NCBI RefSeq assembly: GCF_010994755.1 | Contig: NZ_WHSB02000006.1 | Location: 1-64,000, forward strand | Reading direction: 5' to 3' | Length of the DNA: 64,000 bases | DNA from: Shinella lacus | GTDB taxonomy: Bacteria; Pseudomonadota; Alphaproteobacteria; Rhizobiales; Rhizobiaceae | Shown here: positions 1 through 10,391 of the stretch, piece by piece | Position numbering within the stretch: position 1 is the first letter of the stretch | Layout: the number at the start of each line of letters is the position of its first letter | The notes under the pieces: model-generated | The model's input: the letters and a program-made list of their open reading frames with translations, nothing else | What the model was told of the DNA's origin: nothing | Databases searched by the model: none | Position numbers and translations under genes: made by a program

Positions 1-203
1 GCCTCGTGTTCTGCCACCATTCGAACGGCGCGGGCACGGACTTCAGGAGAAAATTTGTTCGTCGTTTTGCTTGTCATAGACCCTACTTCTCACGAGTTGG
101 GGTCTCCGGCAAAGCCGGGGCGGTTCAGTTCTACAACCTTGCAAGGCCGCATGGCGCTTTCAATGGAAAGGCACCTTACGAAATCCTCCGCGAACGCCTA
201 TAA
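1..203 (+). mobile_element. Transposase 3' remnant (IS3/IS481-like)
   Basis: The frame ending at 203 finishes in YNLARPHGAFNGKAPYEI, which resembles the last part of the rve integrase core of IS3/IS481-type transposases (consensus like YN..RPH..L.G.TP.E). The upstream codons in the same frame do not look like an integrase, so the fragment is either cut by the window edge, frameshifted, or decayed. No terminal inverted repeat could be identified. It is the only mobile-element trace in the window. Family assignment beyond the integrase tail is uncertain. Confidence 0.55.
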
Positions 204-526
204 TCCAAACAAGGATGTCTCATCGCCCTTCAGAAGATTACACAAGTCTCTGTGGACTCAGGCCCCCGCAACCAAATCATAACAAAAAGCCCTCCAAACA
301 TGGAGGGCTTTTGACGTTTCCGGGGGCCCCTTTTCTCACGTCCCACACCATCGAACAGCCGCGTCAAAACGTCTATTTTCTTGGGAACAAACAGCCCGTC
401 ATCCGGTTTCAAAATACGGCTGTCAGAGTTGCGCGCATTAAACCCGAAAGGTGCCTTTTTGGCCGTCCTTTGACAGAAAACGGGTGGTGGCGCGATGGGC
501 AGTCTTTTTCAGAAAGGGACATTCAG
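204..526. other. Gene-poor gap between transposase remnant and DUF2934 gene
   Basis: An open frame runs through this stretch but its translation has no family character and I do not regard it as coding. The only clear element is the hairpin at 285-312. An AG-rich ribosome-binding site (AGAAAGGGA) lies just before the ATG at 527. Confidence 0.5.
285..312 (+). terminator. Rho-independent terminator
   Basis: AAAAGCCCTCCA and TGGAGGGCTTTT form a perfect 12-bp stem around a 4-base AACA loop. The A-rich 5' arm and T-rich 3' arm allow it to work in both directions. What it terminates is unclear, because the upstream sequence is only a transposase remnant; it may have belonged to a gene displaced by the insertion. 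Confidence 0.75.
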
Positions 527-769
527 ATGGCTGATTTTGATGATCTGGTTCGCACCGAGGCCTATCTTATCTGGCAATCGGAAGGGCGGCCGCATGGGCA
601 GGATGCTCGGCATTGGGAGATGGCGACCGAGCGTGTCCGGTCGCGAATGCCTGTAAAGACCGTGAAGACCGTGGCGCCGGTCAAGCCGCTTCCCCTCCAG
701 CGCGTGGCGCTCCTGGCACGTGCGACGCGCAAGCCGCAGCTGGCGGAAACCTTTCGCGCGTCCGCTTGA
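527..769 (+). CDS. DUF2934 family protein
   Basis: Small 80-residue protein. Residues about 5-35 (LVRTEAYLIWQSEGRPHG followed by HWEMA) carry the pattern of DUF2934: an alternating aromatic helix ending in W..EGRP.G...HW..A. The C-terminal half is basic and rich in Lys, Val and Ala, with repeated VKTVKTV, and looks disordered. The function of DUF2934 is unknown. The start was chosen for the AGAAAGGGA ribosome-binding site and because the domain begins immediately after it; codons further upstream are not protein-like. It lies 82 bp before glgA on the same strand, so the two might be co-transcribed, but no functional link is known. Confidence 0.7.
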   Translation: MADFDDLVRTEAYLIWQSEGRPHGQDARHWEMATERVRSRMPVKTVKTVAPVKPLPLQRVALLARATRKPQLAETFRASA

Positions 770-851
770 CCGTTTCGCTATGTCGTCGCTTTGCACCTCG
801 CCGCCCGGCGGGGGCTTTCGATCCCTTCAGCGGAGTGGTATCTGACAGGCC

Positions 852-2312
852 ATGAACGTTCTGTCGATTGTTTCGGAGGTTTTTCCTCTCATCAAGACCG
901 GGGGATTGGCAGACGTGGCGGGCGCCCTTCCGAAGGCCCTGCGCCCGCTGGGTATCGACGTCCTGACCCTGGTTCCGGGTTATCCGCAGGTGCTGGACCG
1001 CCTGCCGGATCGGGTGGAAATCGGGTGCCTTGAAGGCCTGCTCGGGCACCGGGCCGTCGTTTCCCGCGCGACCACCGAGGGGCTCGATCTGCTGGCGCTG
1101 GAGATCCCCGAACTCTACCAGCGCACCGGCGGGCCTTATCTCGATGGCGCCGGTTACGACCATCCGGACAACTGGCTGCGTTTCGCCGCCTTGTCGCTGG
1201 CCGGGGCGCGCATCGCGCTCGGACACCTGCCGTTGGGCAGCGCCGATATCGTCCATGTGCATGACTGGCAGACATCGCTCGTGCCGGTCTATCTGCGGTA
1301 TCGGTTCCAGAGTTCGCTTCCCGTGGTCTGCACGGTTCACAATCTCGCCTTCCAGGGGCAGTTTTCCATCGATATCGCGCCCCGCCTGGAGTTGCCGGAC
1401 GCCGCCCTCGGCATGGATTGCCTCGAATATTACGGCGGCATCGGCTACCTGAAGGGTGGCCTCGTCTGTTCGGATATCGTGACGACGGTCAGCCCCACCT
1501 ATGCGCGCGAAGTCCTCTCGACGGAACTCGGCATGGGGCTCGACGGCGTGTTGCAGACGCGGCGCGCAGCCCTTTACGGCATCGTCAACGGCATCGATGC
1601 CGATATCTGGAATCCGGCGACCGATCCGCTGATCCCCAGGCCCTACGACGTCCGCTCGCTGGCGCGCCGGCAGGAGAACCGCGCGGCCGTGCTCCAGCAT
1701 TTCGGCCTGCCGGATGCGAATGGCCCGCTCTTTGCAGCGCTGACGCGGCTGACCTGGCAGAAGGGGGCTGATATGTTTGCCGAGGTCGCCGAGGAAATCG
1801 TCCAGCACGGTGGGCAACTCGTCGTCTGCGGGCAGGGCGATGCGGCCATCGAAGCGGCGCTCCGGGACTGCGCCTGGCGCTATCCCGACCGCGTGAGCGT
1901 CCATATCGGCTATAGCGAGGAGCTCGCGCATCTCATCGTTTCGGGCTGCGACGTGCTGATGCAGCCGTCGCGTTTCGAACCCTGCGGACTGACCCAGCTT
2001 TATGCCATGCGCTACGGCGCAATCCCGCTTGTCGGGCGGACCGGAGGGCTTTCGGAAACCATCATCGACGCCAACGAGGCCGCGATGGCCCGGGCGGTCG
2101 CCACCGGCTTTCAGTTCCACCCGGTCGATCCGCACAGTTTTCGCGAGGCGGTGCGCCGGGCCTGCGAGGCGTTCGAGGATCGCGAGGCCTGGAGCAGCCT
2201 GCAACGCCAGGCCATGAAGGCCGATTTCTCCTGGGAGCGCAGCGCCTCCCAATATGCCCAGCTTTTCGAGGCGTTGCAGACCGCGTGGCAGGCGACGGCC
2301 GAGCGGGCATAG
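852..2312 (+). CDS. glgA: Glycogen synthase (ADP-glucose type)
   Basis: Transfers glucose from ADP-glucose to the non-reducing end of an alpha-1,4-glucan in glycogen storage (GT5, GT-B fold). The 486-residue length fits bacterial GlgA. The N-terminal signature KTGGLADVAGALP is at residues 15-27, the sugar-nucleotide site. The C-terminal Rossmann half carries RFEPCGLTQLYAMRYG near residue 374, whose glutamate is the catalytic-domain acid/base position. In many rhizobia glgA lies in a glgB-glgC-glgA-pgm operon. Here none of those partners adjoins it, so this may be a second, stand-alone glgA copy or an operon broken by the insertion remnant upstream. Confidence 0.95.
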   Translation: MNVLSIVSEVFPLIKTGGLADVAGALPKALRPLGIDVLTLVPGYPQVLDRLPDRVEIGCLEGLLGHRAVVSRATTEGLDLLALEIPELYQRTGGPYLDGAGYDHPDNWLRFAALSLAGARIALGHLPLGSADIVHVHDWQTSLVPVYLRYRFQSSLPVVCTVHNLAFQGQFSIDIAPRLELPDAALGMDCLEYYGGIGYLKGGLVCSDIVTTVSPTYAREVLSTELGMGLDGVLQTRRAALYGIVNGIDADIWNPATDPLIPRPYDVRSLARRQENRAAVLQHFGLPDANGPLFAALTRLTWQKGADMFAEVAEEIVQHGGQLVVCGQGDAAIEAALRDCAWRYPDRVSVHIGYSEELAHLIVSGCDVLMQPSRFEPCGLTQLYAMRYGAIPLVGRTGGLSETIIDANEAAMARAVATGFQFHPVDPHSFREAVRRACEAFEDREAWSSLQRQAMKADFSWERSASQYAQLFEALQTAWQATAERA

Positions 2313-2390
2313 GCTCTCGGTTTTTGGCGAGACGCATCGTGGGGAACAATTGCCGCTGTCGCCGATTGGTTGGGTGAACAGGAGGGCATC

Positions 2391-2933
2391 ATGGCCATCA
2401 TCCCCAACGAGCCCACGCCCGGTCCGGTCCCCATTCCCGACCTGCCGCCGATCGACAATCCGAGCCCGCCGATTGAAGAACCGGAGCCCGACCGCCTGCC
2501 GGACGAAAACCCGGATCCCAATCCCGACGAGAACGACCGGCCGCCGAAACATGTGAATGGCGCGCGTATCGTCCTCTTTGAGAATTTTCCGCCGCCGGGA
2601 TTGCGGCCCTGCGGCTCAGTGCAGGGTGATGGCGATCTTCGCCTCGTGCGCGGCTTCCAGAAAGGCGTCACGCGCCTCGTTGTCCTCGACGTCGCCGTCG
2701 AGCGCGTCCGCACAGAGGCGGATTGCCTTGTAGAAGGCGATGCCGTGCTGTTTTGGCCAGAATTGCAGCAGATAGGCCGCCGCCTCGACGGAGCTTCGCA
2801 CGATGACGAAGGCTTGCGCTTCCGGATTGGCCAGAACGACGGGCATCTGCCAGTTGTGATCGCTGTCCATATCGAAACCTGCCTTATGCTTGTTCTCTTC
2901 CTACAATCGCAGATGGTGCAAAAAGTTCCGTAG
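2391..2933 (+). CDS. Small proline-rich protein with a doubtful C-terminal extension
   Basis: A strong AGGAGGG ribosome-binding site precedes this ATG. The first ~55 residues are almost entirely Pro, Glu, Asp and Asn in a repetitive pattern (for example PTPGPVPIPDLPP and PDPNPDEN), a style seen in short rhizobial proteins of unknown function. The frame does not stop after this segment. It continues to 2933, antisense through the DUF982 gene at 2616-2870, where its translation is not credible. The simplest reading is a short protein whose natural stop was lost by a point change or indel near 2555-2620. No function can be assigned. Confidence 0.4.
   Translation: MAIIPNEPTPGPVPIPDLPPIDNPSPPIEEPEPDRLPDENPDPNPDENDRPPKHVNGARIVLFENFPPPGLRPCGSVQGDGDLRLVRGFQKGVTRLVVLDVAVERVRTEADCLVEGDAVLFWPELQQIGRRLDGASHDDEGLRFRIGQNDGHLPVVIAVHIETCLMLVLFLQSQMVQKVP
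2616..2870 (-). CDS. DUF982 family protein
   Basis: 84-residue protein matching the DUF982 pattern of rhizobia: an N-terminal strand (MPVVLANPEAQAFVIVRSSV), an alpha-helix with AAAYLLQFWP, a central A...CADAL segment, and the characteristic end AR.AFLEAA.EA.I. DUF982 proteins occur as multiple paralogues in Rhizobiales and their role is not established. It is transcribed divergently from the TSUP exporter and lies inside the antisense of the uncertain proline-rich frame, which argues against that frame's 3' part being real. Confidence 0.8.
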   Translation of the reverse strand: MDSDHNWQMPVVLANPEAQAFVIVRSSVEAAAYLLQFWPKQHGIAFYKAIRLCADALDGDVEDNEARDAFLEAAHEAKIAITLH

Positions 2934-2992
2934 TGGAACCAAATCGGGCGGAAAGGCGTCTAGCGTTTCGCGTGAGAGGCGAGGAGAGGCCG

Positions 2993-3732
2993 ATGCTGGA
3001 TTACCTGACCGCGGACCTGCTGCTCTTTGTCGTGATCGGCTTTTTCGCCCAGATCGTGGATGGCGCGCTCGGTCTCGCCTTCGGCGTGCTCACCACCACG
3101 AGCCTGCTAGCCGTCGGCGTACCGCCGGCAACCGCCAGCGCCATGACGCATGCGACGGAATGTTTTACCACCGCGGCCTCCGGCCTGTCGCATGCCTATC
3201 ACCGCAATGTCGATTGGCGGCTGGTGGCGCGGCTGGCGCCCGCGGGCATGATCGGCGGGGCGATCGGCGCCTATCTGCTTTCCAACATCGATGCCAAGGC
3301 GATCGAACCCTTCGTTTCCGTCTATCTCATCGCCGTCGGCGTCTTCATCCTCTACAAGGCGTTCAGCCCCTCCTGGCCGCGCGACGTGCGCGACTGGATC
3401 ATCCCCTATGTCGGCGGCGCGGGCGGCCTGCTCGATGCGATGGGCGGCGGTGGCTGGGGGCCGATCGTCACCAGCACCCTGCTGGGGCGCGGTCACGACC
3501 TGAAAAAGGTCATCGGCTCCACCAACCTCACAGAGTTCGCCGTGACGGTGGTGATATCCATCACCTTCATCCTGGCGCTCGGCTGGTCGGAGCTTTCCTC
3601 GGCGGTCGGCCTGATCATCGGCGGCGTGCTCGCCGCCCCCTTCGGTGCCCTCCTCGTCAAGCGGCTGCCGACGAAACCGCTGATGATCGCCGTCTCCCTC
3701 GTCATCGCCGGCACCGCAACCATGCGGCTATT

Positions 3733-3736
<4 letters not shown>
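2993..3736 (+). CDS. TSUP (TauE/SafE) family membrane exporter/permease
   Basis: 247-residue polytopic membrane protein of the TauE/SafE (TSUP) family, linked to transport of sulfite, sulfoacetate and other small sulfur-containing anions. The N-terminal repeat shows the hallmark FFAQIVDGALGLAFGV, and a second copy appears as GGLLDAMGGGGWGPI, in line with the internally duplicated TSUP fold. About seven to eight hydrophobic segments are visible. The start at 2993 was preferred over an in-frame codon 20 residues upstream because GAGGAGAGG lies directly before it and the upstream residues are charged. The 3' end overlaps the end of the convergent ABC ATPase gene by 4 bp. Substrate unknown. Confidence 0.85.
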
Positions 3737-5520
<1,784 letters not shown>

Positions 5521-5521
5521 G

Positions 5522-6382
5522 TCAGCTTTCCTTCGCAAGGCGCGGATCGACCAGATCGCGCAGCCCGTCGCCGAGCAGTTGCAGGGCGAGCACGGAGAAG
5601 ACGATGGCCAGCCCCGGAAACACCATCAGCCAGGGGGCGTTGTTCATATATTCGCGGCCGGAGGCGAGCATGGTGCCCCAGGTCGGCATGTCGGTGGAAA
5701 CGCCCACACCGAGGAAGGAGAGGCTCGCCTCCGCCAGCATCGCCGAGGCGAAGACGAAGGTCGCCTGCACGAGGATGGGTGAGGCGAGGTTGAGCAGCAC
5801 ATGGCGCGTCAGGATCTGCCAGGTCGGCAGGCCCATGGCGACGGCGGCCTCGATATAGGGCAGTTCGCGCAGCACCAGCGTGGAGCCGCGCACGATGCGG
5901 GCAAGGCGCGGCGCATAGGTGATGCCGAGCGCCAGGATGACGGTCGTCAGCGACGGACCGAGTGCCGCGACGAGCGCGATGGCGAGCAGGATATCCGGAA
6001 AGGACATCATGGCATCGAGCAGCCGCGAGATCGGCGCGTCGAGCTTGCGGAAGAAGCCGGCGGTCACGCCCAAAAGCACGCCGAGCACGGTGGAGATGGA
6101 CACCACGCCAAGGCTGACGAGCAGCGAGATGCGGCCGGCAAAGATGGCGCGGGAGAAGATGTCGCGGCCGAATTCGTCCGTGCCGAAGACATGGGCGAAG
6201 GACGGCGCCTTCAGCTTGTTGACGATCGACAGCTTGTTCGGCGCATAGGGCGCGATCCAGGGCGCGAGGATCGCTGCCAAGAGCACGATCGCCAGGATGA
6301 TCGCGCCGAACAGGATGGCGCGGTTGCGGAAAAGCCGGCGCAGGCTGGCGGTGAAGGGCAGGGGGAGGGAGGCGGTCGTCAT
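5522..6382 (-). CDS. Peptide-type ABC transporter permease (DppC/OppC-like)
   Basis: 286-residue inner-membrane permease. It has the N-terminal OppC-type cytoplasmic leader and first transmembrane segment, the GTDEFGRDIFSR motif typical of DppC/OppC N-terminal regions, and about six transmembrane segments. The binding-protein-dependent transport motif (EAAVAMGLPTWQILTRHVL) docks on the ATPase. Its ATG overlaps the upstream permease stop by 4 bp. Forms a heterodimer with the neighbouring DppB-like permease. The substrate is probably a short peptide or a peptide-like compound, given the M81 peptidase in the same operon. Confidence 0.93.
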   Translation of the reverse strand: MTTASLPLPFTASLRRLFRNRAILFGAIILAIVLLAAILAPWIAPYAPNKLSIVNKLKAPSFAHVFGTDEFGRDIFSRAIFAGRISLLVSLGVVSISTVLGVLLGVTAGFFRKLDAPISRLLDAMMSFPDILLAIALVAALGPSLTTVILALGITYAPRLARIVRGSTLVLRELPYIEAAVAMGLPTWQILTRHVLLNLASPILVQATFVFASAMLAEASLSFLGVGVSTDMPTWGTMLASGREYMNNAPWLMVFPGLAIVFSVLALQLLGDGLRDLVDPRLAKES

Positions 6383-7329
6383 AGGCGCACCCGCGGGTCG
6401 ACGAGGATGTAGAGCATGTCCACGATGAAGTTGATGAGCACGTAGATCGCCGCGACGACCAGCAGCGCGCCCTGGATGACGGGATAGTCGCGCCGCAGCA
6501 CGGCCGAGACCACGAGATTGCCGACGCCCGGCAGGCCGAACACGGTTTCCGTCACCACCGCGCCTGCCACCAGCATGGCGATGGAGAGGCCGATGACGGT
6601 GATGATCGGGATCAGGGCGTTCTTCAGCGCGTGTTTCAGGATCACGCGCCGTTCGCTCGCCCCCTTGGCCCGCGCCGTGCGCACATAGTCGTCGCCGAGC
6701 ACGTCCAGCATCGCGGCGCGGGTGAAGCGGGTGATCAGCGCCGAATTGACGATGCCGAGCGCCACCGCCGGCAGCACGAGATGATGCAGCCGCTCCAGGA
6801 AGGACGTGTCCGGCCCGCCATAACCGGAGGCTGGAAACCAGCCCTGGCCGACGGCGAAGACCTGGATGAGGATGAGGCCGAGCCAGAAGCTCGGCACGCT
6901 TGCCGCCACCATGGTGAGCGTCACGACGACCTGGTCGAACAGCGTGCCGCGCTTGACGGCGGAGAAGATGCCGACCGGCAGCGCGATCGCCACCGCAATC
7001 AGGATCGAGAACAGCGTGAGGAAGAAGGTCGGCTCGGCGCGCGCCGCAAGCGCCGTCGTCACCGGCTGGTCGAGGAAGATCGACTGGCCGAGATCGCCCT
7101 TGAGAATGCCAAGCACGAACTGGCCGTACTGGGCGATCAGCGGCGCATCGAGCCCCATCTTGGTGCGCAGTTGCGCGATGTCCTCCGGGGTCGCATCCGA
7201 CCCCAGCATCACGGCGGCCGGATCGCCCGGCGTCACGCGGACGATGACGAAAACCACCGTCACGACCAGGGCGAGCACGATGGCCATGCCCCCCAGCCGT
7301 TTCAACAGTGCCTGAGCGATCCGAACCAT
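6379..7329 (-). CDS. Peptide-type ABC transporter permease (DppB/OppB-like)
   Basis: 316-residue inner-membrane permease of the DppB/OppB type. An N-terminal membrane segment is followed by the family motif VTPGDPAAVMLG and DLGQSIFLDQPV, then the permease core with EAA loop YVRTARAKGASERRVILKHAL. The ending YILVDPRVRL is the usual OppB terminus. It follows the solute-binding-protein gene by 11 bp and overlaps the next permease gene by 4 bp, so the four transporter genes form one transcription unit. Pairs with the DppC-like subunit to make the translocation channel. Confidence 0.93.
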   Translation of the reverse strand: MVRIAQALLKRLGGMAIVLALVVTVVFVIVRVTPGDPAAVMLGSDATPEDIAQLRTKMGLDAPLIAQYGQFVLGILKGDLGQSIFLDQPVTTALAARAEPTFFLTLFSILIAVAIALPVGIFSAVKRGTLFDQVVVTLTMVAASVPSFWLGLILIQVFAVGQGWFPASGYGGPDTSFLERLHHLVLPAVALGIVNSALITRFTRAAMLDVLGDDYVRTARAKGASERRVILKHALKNALIPIITVIGLSIAMLVAGAVVTETVFGLPGVGNLVVSAVLRRDYPVIQGALLVVAAIYVLINFIVDMLYILVDPRVRL

Positions 7330-7340
7330 GATCTAGGGCC

Positions 7341-8855
7341 TCACTTCTTCGGGGTTACGTTCCAGAAATGCGGCCAGTAGGTGGGCGTATAGCCGGAGAC
7401 CCCGGTGGAAACCCCCGTGACCGCATTGAAATTGCCGGCCTTGAAGAGCGGCGCATCGTCGTAGATCACCGCCTGGATGCCTTCCCAGGCCTTCTGCTTG
7501 TCCGCGTCGGAGACGGCGTCCATGTAGGTCGCGACGACCTTGGCTTTCTCATCGGAGACGTACCAGCCGGGATAGCTGTCGGTGATCGTGTTGATCGTCG
7601 TCGGGTCGCCCGGGAAGTTGGAATGGGTGATGAAGATGTCCCATTCCTTCGGGTCGGCGCGCCGCGTGGTCAGCGTTGCCCAGTCCACCACCTGCATGTC
7701 CACCTTGAAGCCGGCGGCTTCGAGATAGGCCTTGGCGACCTCGCCGATCTTGTAGTGGAATTCGTACTGGCGGCTGGTCATCAGGCGCAGCGGCGTGCCG
7801 TCGTAACCGGCCTCTTCGAGCAGCTTGGCGGCCGCCTCCGGATCGCCTTCGCCATACCGCGCGACGCCGGATTCCGTGTGCCAGAGCGAGCCCTTCGGGA
7901 AGATCGAGCCGTCGACGCTGAAGAAGCGCTCGTCGGAGAAGGCGGCGAGCATCATGTCGTTGGGGTTGAGTGCGGCCTGCACGGCCTGGCGCAGCGCCTT
8001 CTTGGTGAGCAGGCCTTCCTTCATGTTCATGTTGAGCGAGGCCCAGCCGGTGTTTTCGTAGATGACCGGCTTGGCATTGCCGCTCGCCTCGACGCGCTCA
8101 TAAGCGCTGACCGGAAGCGAATCGGCGAAATCGAACTGGCCGGAGATCAGCCCCTCGACGCGGGTATTGGCGTCCGGCACCGGCACGAAGCGGATTTCCT
8201 TGGCAATCGCCTCGCGTTTTCCCGCATAGTTGCTCGGCTCGCCCTCGGGCGACTTGTAGCCGTCGAAGCGCACGAGCTGGGTATATTGGTCGGGCTTGCG
8301 CTCCTTCAGCGCATAGGGTCCGGTGCCGATGAAGTCGGTCAGCGTGTCGGCGATCTTTTCCGACGGCATGATGATGGAGGCCTGCGAGAAGGTGGCGAGC
8401 AGCGGCGCATAGCGCGACTTCAGCTTGACGACGACGGCGTTCGCGCCGTCTTCCGAAAGGCTCTCGATCACTTCGGCGACCTGCTTGCCCTTGGAATTGA
8501 CCGCCATCCAGCGCGTCAGCGAGGCGGTCACGTCCTTGGCGTCGAGATCGCTGCCGTCATGGAACTTGATGCCTTCGCGAAGCGCGATGCGATAGGTGAG
8601 GCCGTCCTCGGAAATCTCCGGCATGGCGGCGGCGAGCAGCGGCACGGAGCGCCACTCGGTGTCATAGGTATAGAGCGTCTCGAAAATGTGCTGGTCGATG
8701 GTCAGCACGATGTCGGTCGGCGTCTGCATGGCGTCGAGCGTCGGCGGCTCGCCGATGGTCGCGACGGTCAATACGCCGTCGGTGGTCTGGGCGATCGCCA
8801 GGCTGCTGGTGCCGGCAAGTGCGGCCAATGTCATGAGAACCAATGCACTTTTCAT
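7341..8855 (-). CDS. Peptide-type ABC transporter substrate-binding protein (SBP family 5)
   Basis: 504-residue periplasmic binding protein. A Sec signal peptide covers about residues 1-22 with a likely cut after AIA. The mature part has the SBP_bac_5 layout, including TLDAMQTPTDIVLTIDQHIFETL near the N-terminus, LREGIKFHDGSDLDAKDVTASLTRW, and a C-terminal domain with the GDPTTINTITDSYP segment. Length is normal for DppA/OppA-type proteins. It sits between the M81 peptidase gene and the permeases on the minus strand. Substrate cannot be read from the sequence. Confidence 0.92.
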   Translation of the reverse strand: MKSALVLMTLAALAGTSSLAIAQTTDGVLTVATIGEPPTLDAMQTPTDIVLTIDQHIFETLYTYDTEWRSVPLLAAAMPEISEDGLTYRIALREGIKFHDGSDLDAKDVTASLTRWMAVNSKGKQVAEVIESLSEDGANAVVVKLKSRYAPLLATFSQASIIMPSEKIADTLTDFIGTGPYALKERKPDQYTQLVRFDGYKSPEGEPSNYAGKREAIAKEIRFVPVPDANTRVEGLISGQFDFADSLPVSAYERVEASGNAKPVIYENTGWASLNMNMKEGLLTKKALRQAVQAALNPNDMMLAAFSDERFFSVDGSIFPKGSLWHTESGVARYGEGDPEAAAKLLEEAGYDGTPLRLMTSRQYEFHYKIGEVAKAYLEAAGFKVDMQVVDWATLTTRRADPKEWDIFITHSNFPGDPTTINTITDSYPGWYVSDEKAKVVATYMDAVSDADKQKAWEGIQAVIYDDAPLFKAGNFNAVTGVSTGVSGYTPTYWPHFWNVTPKK

Positions 8856-8909
8856 CGTGTAACCCTCTCTTTTTTCGAAGTTGGCGCCGGCTCCCGTCCG
8901 GCAGGTGGT

Positions 8910-10391
8910 TCAGCTTTCCAGTCCGAGCGGATCGGCGACGCGCGGCCAGAGCGTAAGGCTCGCCTTGCGATAGGCCGTCGTGGCCGGGTCCGTCGGGTAG
9001 GAGGTCGGCGCGGCGACATAGACGATCTCGGAGGAGACCGGCTGGAAACCGGCATGGAAATGGTTGGTCGATTTCACCAGCAGGAAGGCTTTTCGCGTGA
9101 AGTCGATGCCCTGGTTGGCGAAGATGTCGGGCTGGTAGGTCTGGGTGCGGCTGGTGATGAGCACGATGTCGATGGTCGTGCCGAGCGGGCGCACCACGGC
9201 GGCGGCGCCGAGCGTCACGCGGCTGTTGCGAAAACTCTGCCAGCCGGCATCGAACACCGCCTGCACCGTCACGCGCAGGTCGAGCGGCTCGCCGCCCTCC
9301 GGCCCGGATTTTCCGCCGAAGCGCAAGGCAAGCTCCGCCCCTTCGCCCGCCGCATGGCAAAAGGATACGGCAATCGGATCCCAGATCGTCGCCACTGCAA
9401 CATTCTCGAAACCGCGCTCGATCATGCGGCGCAGGATATGGGTCGCATCCCCCGCCACCCCGCCGCCGGGATTGTCCCAGACATCGGCGATGACGACCGG
9501 CACATCCGGCCGCTCGGTGCGCACCGCCAAGGCCCGGTCGAGCCCGCCCTCGGTGTCGAGCATCGGCATCGCTGCCTGCCGGCGCAGGGCGTAGAGCTCG
9601 TGGCCGAGTGTTTCCGCCAGCGCGTCGCCCTTCGCCTTGTCGCCATCGGTGACAACGAGGATGCGGGTGCCCATGTCCGGCACGTCGCCGGCCATGAAGC
9701 CGTGGATGACGGAAATCGACAGGATGCCGTCGCGGCCCTCCATCGCCTTCAGCCGGTCGACGAAGGAGCGCATCGGCTCGCGGCTCGTCGGGTAGAGGGT
9801 GATCATGCGGCAGTCGAAGGTGGAGATGACCGGCCGGATTTCGCCGCGCAGCGTGCGCAGCGCGAGATCGACGACATGTTCGCCGCGCTCCTCGAAATCC
9901 GTGTGCGGAAATTCGAGGAAGGTCGCCATGAAATCGAGACTGGCGACGCGCAGCGCCGTCAGATGGCTGTGCGGATCGAACTCTGCAGCGACCAGCACCT
10001 TCGGCCCGACGATGGCGCGAACGCGGGACAACAGGTCACCTTCCGGATCGTCGTAACCCTGCGCCACCATCGCGCCATGCAGGCCGAGCACGACCGCATC
10101 CACCGGCAGCGCGGCCTTCAGTTCGTCAAGAATCTGGTCGCGCAGCGTTTCGTAGGTCCTGCGCTGGATGAGGCCTGCCGGCTCCGCCCAGCAGGAGGTG
10201 CCCTCGATGACGGTAAATCCTTCGGCGCGCCCGCGCCGGCGCAGGATCGGCACGACGGAGGAGCAGAGCGTCGGCGTGTCGGGATGTTCGCCCGGCCCCG
10301 CATAGAAGGCGGCCTTGAAGGCGTTCATGTCCGTCGGAACGGGGGAGAATGTATTGGTCTCGGTCGCCAGCGAGGCCGTGAAGATGCGCAT
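8910..10391 (-). CDS. M81 family metallopeptidase (MlrC-like)
   Basis: 493-residue protein of the M81/MlrC family, named after the enzyme acting in microcystin linear-peptide degradation. The N-terminus has the family pattern TASLATETNTFSPVPTD. Motifs LGLHGAMVAQGYDDPEGDLL and AEFDPHSHLT sit in the metal-binding domain, and the C-terminal half holds ADVWDNPGGGVAGDATHIL. Members are thought to be zinc-dependent amidases or peptidases. It is the first gene of the importer operon, 54 bp before the binding protein, which suggests that the imported compound is cleaved by this enzyme. It has no signal peptide and is expected to be cytoplasmic. Confidence 0.88.
   Translation of the reverse strand: MRIFTASLATETNTFSPVPTDMNAFKAAFYAGPGEHPDTPTLCSSVVPILRRRGRAEGFTVIEGTSCWAEPAGLIQRRTYETLRDQILDELKAALPVDAVVLGLHGAMVAQGYDDPEGDLLSRVRAIVGPKVLVAAEFDPHSHLTALRVASLDFMATFLEFPHTDFEERGEHVVDLALRTLRGEIRPVISTFDCRMITLYPTSREPMRSFVDRLKAMEGRDGILSISVIHGFMAGDVPDMGTRILVVTDGDKAKGDALAETLGHELYALRRQAAMPMLDTEGGLDRALAVRTERPDVPVVIADVWDNPGGGVAGDATHILRRMIERGFENVAVATIWDPIAVSFCHAAGEGAELALRFGGKSGPEGGEPLDLRVTVQAVFDAGWQSFRNSRVTLGAAAVVRPLGTTIDIVLITSRTQTYQPDIFANQGIDFTRKAFLLVKSTNHFHAGFQPVSSEIVYVAAPTSYPTDPATTAYRKASLTLWPRVADPLGLES

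Noticed and set aside
681-2552. 623-codon open frame antisense to glgA
   Set aside because: Long antisense frames are common in GC-rich DNA with strong third-base bias. The translation is Arg/His/Gly-rich without any family pattern, and glgA on the plus strand is unambiguous.
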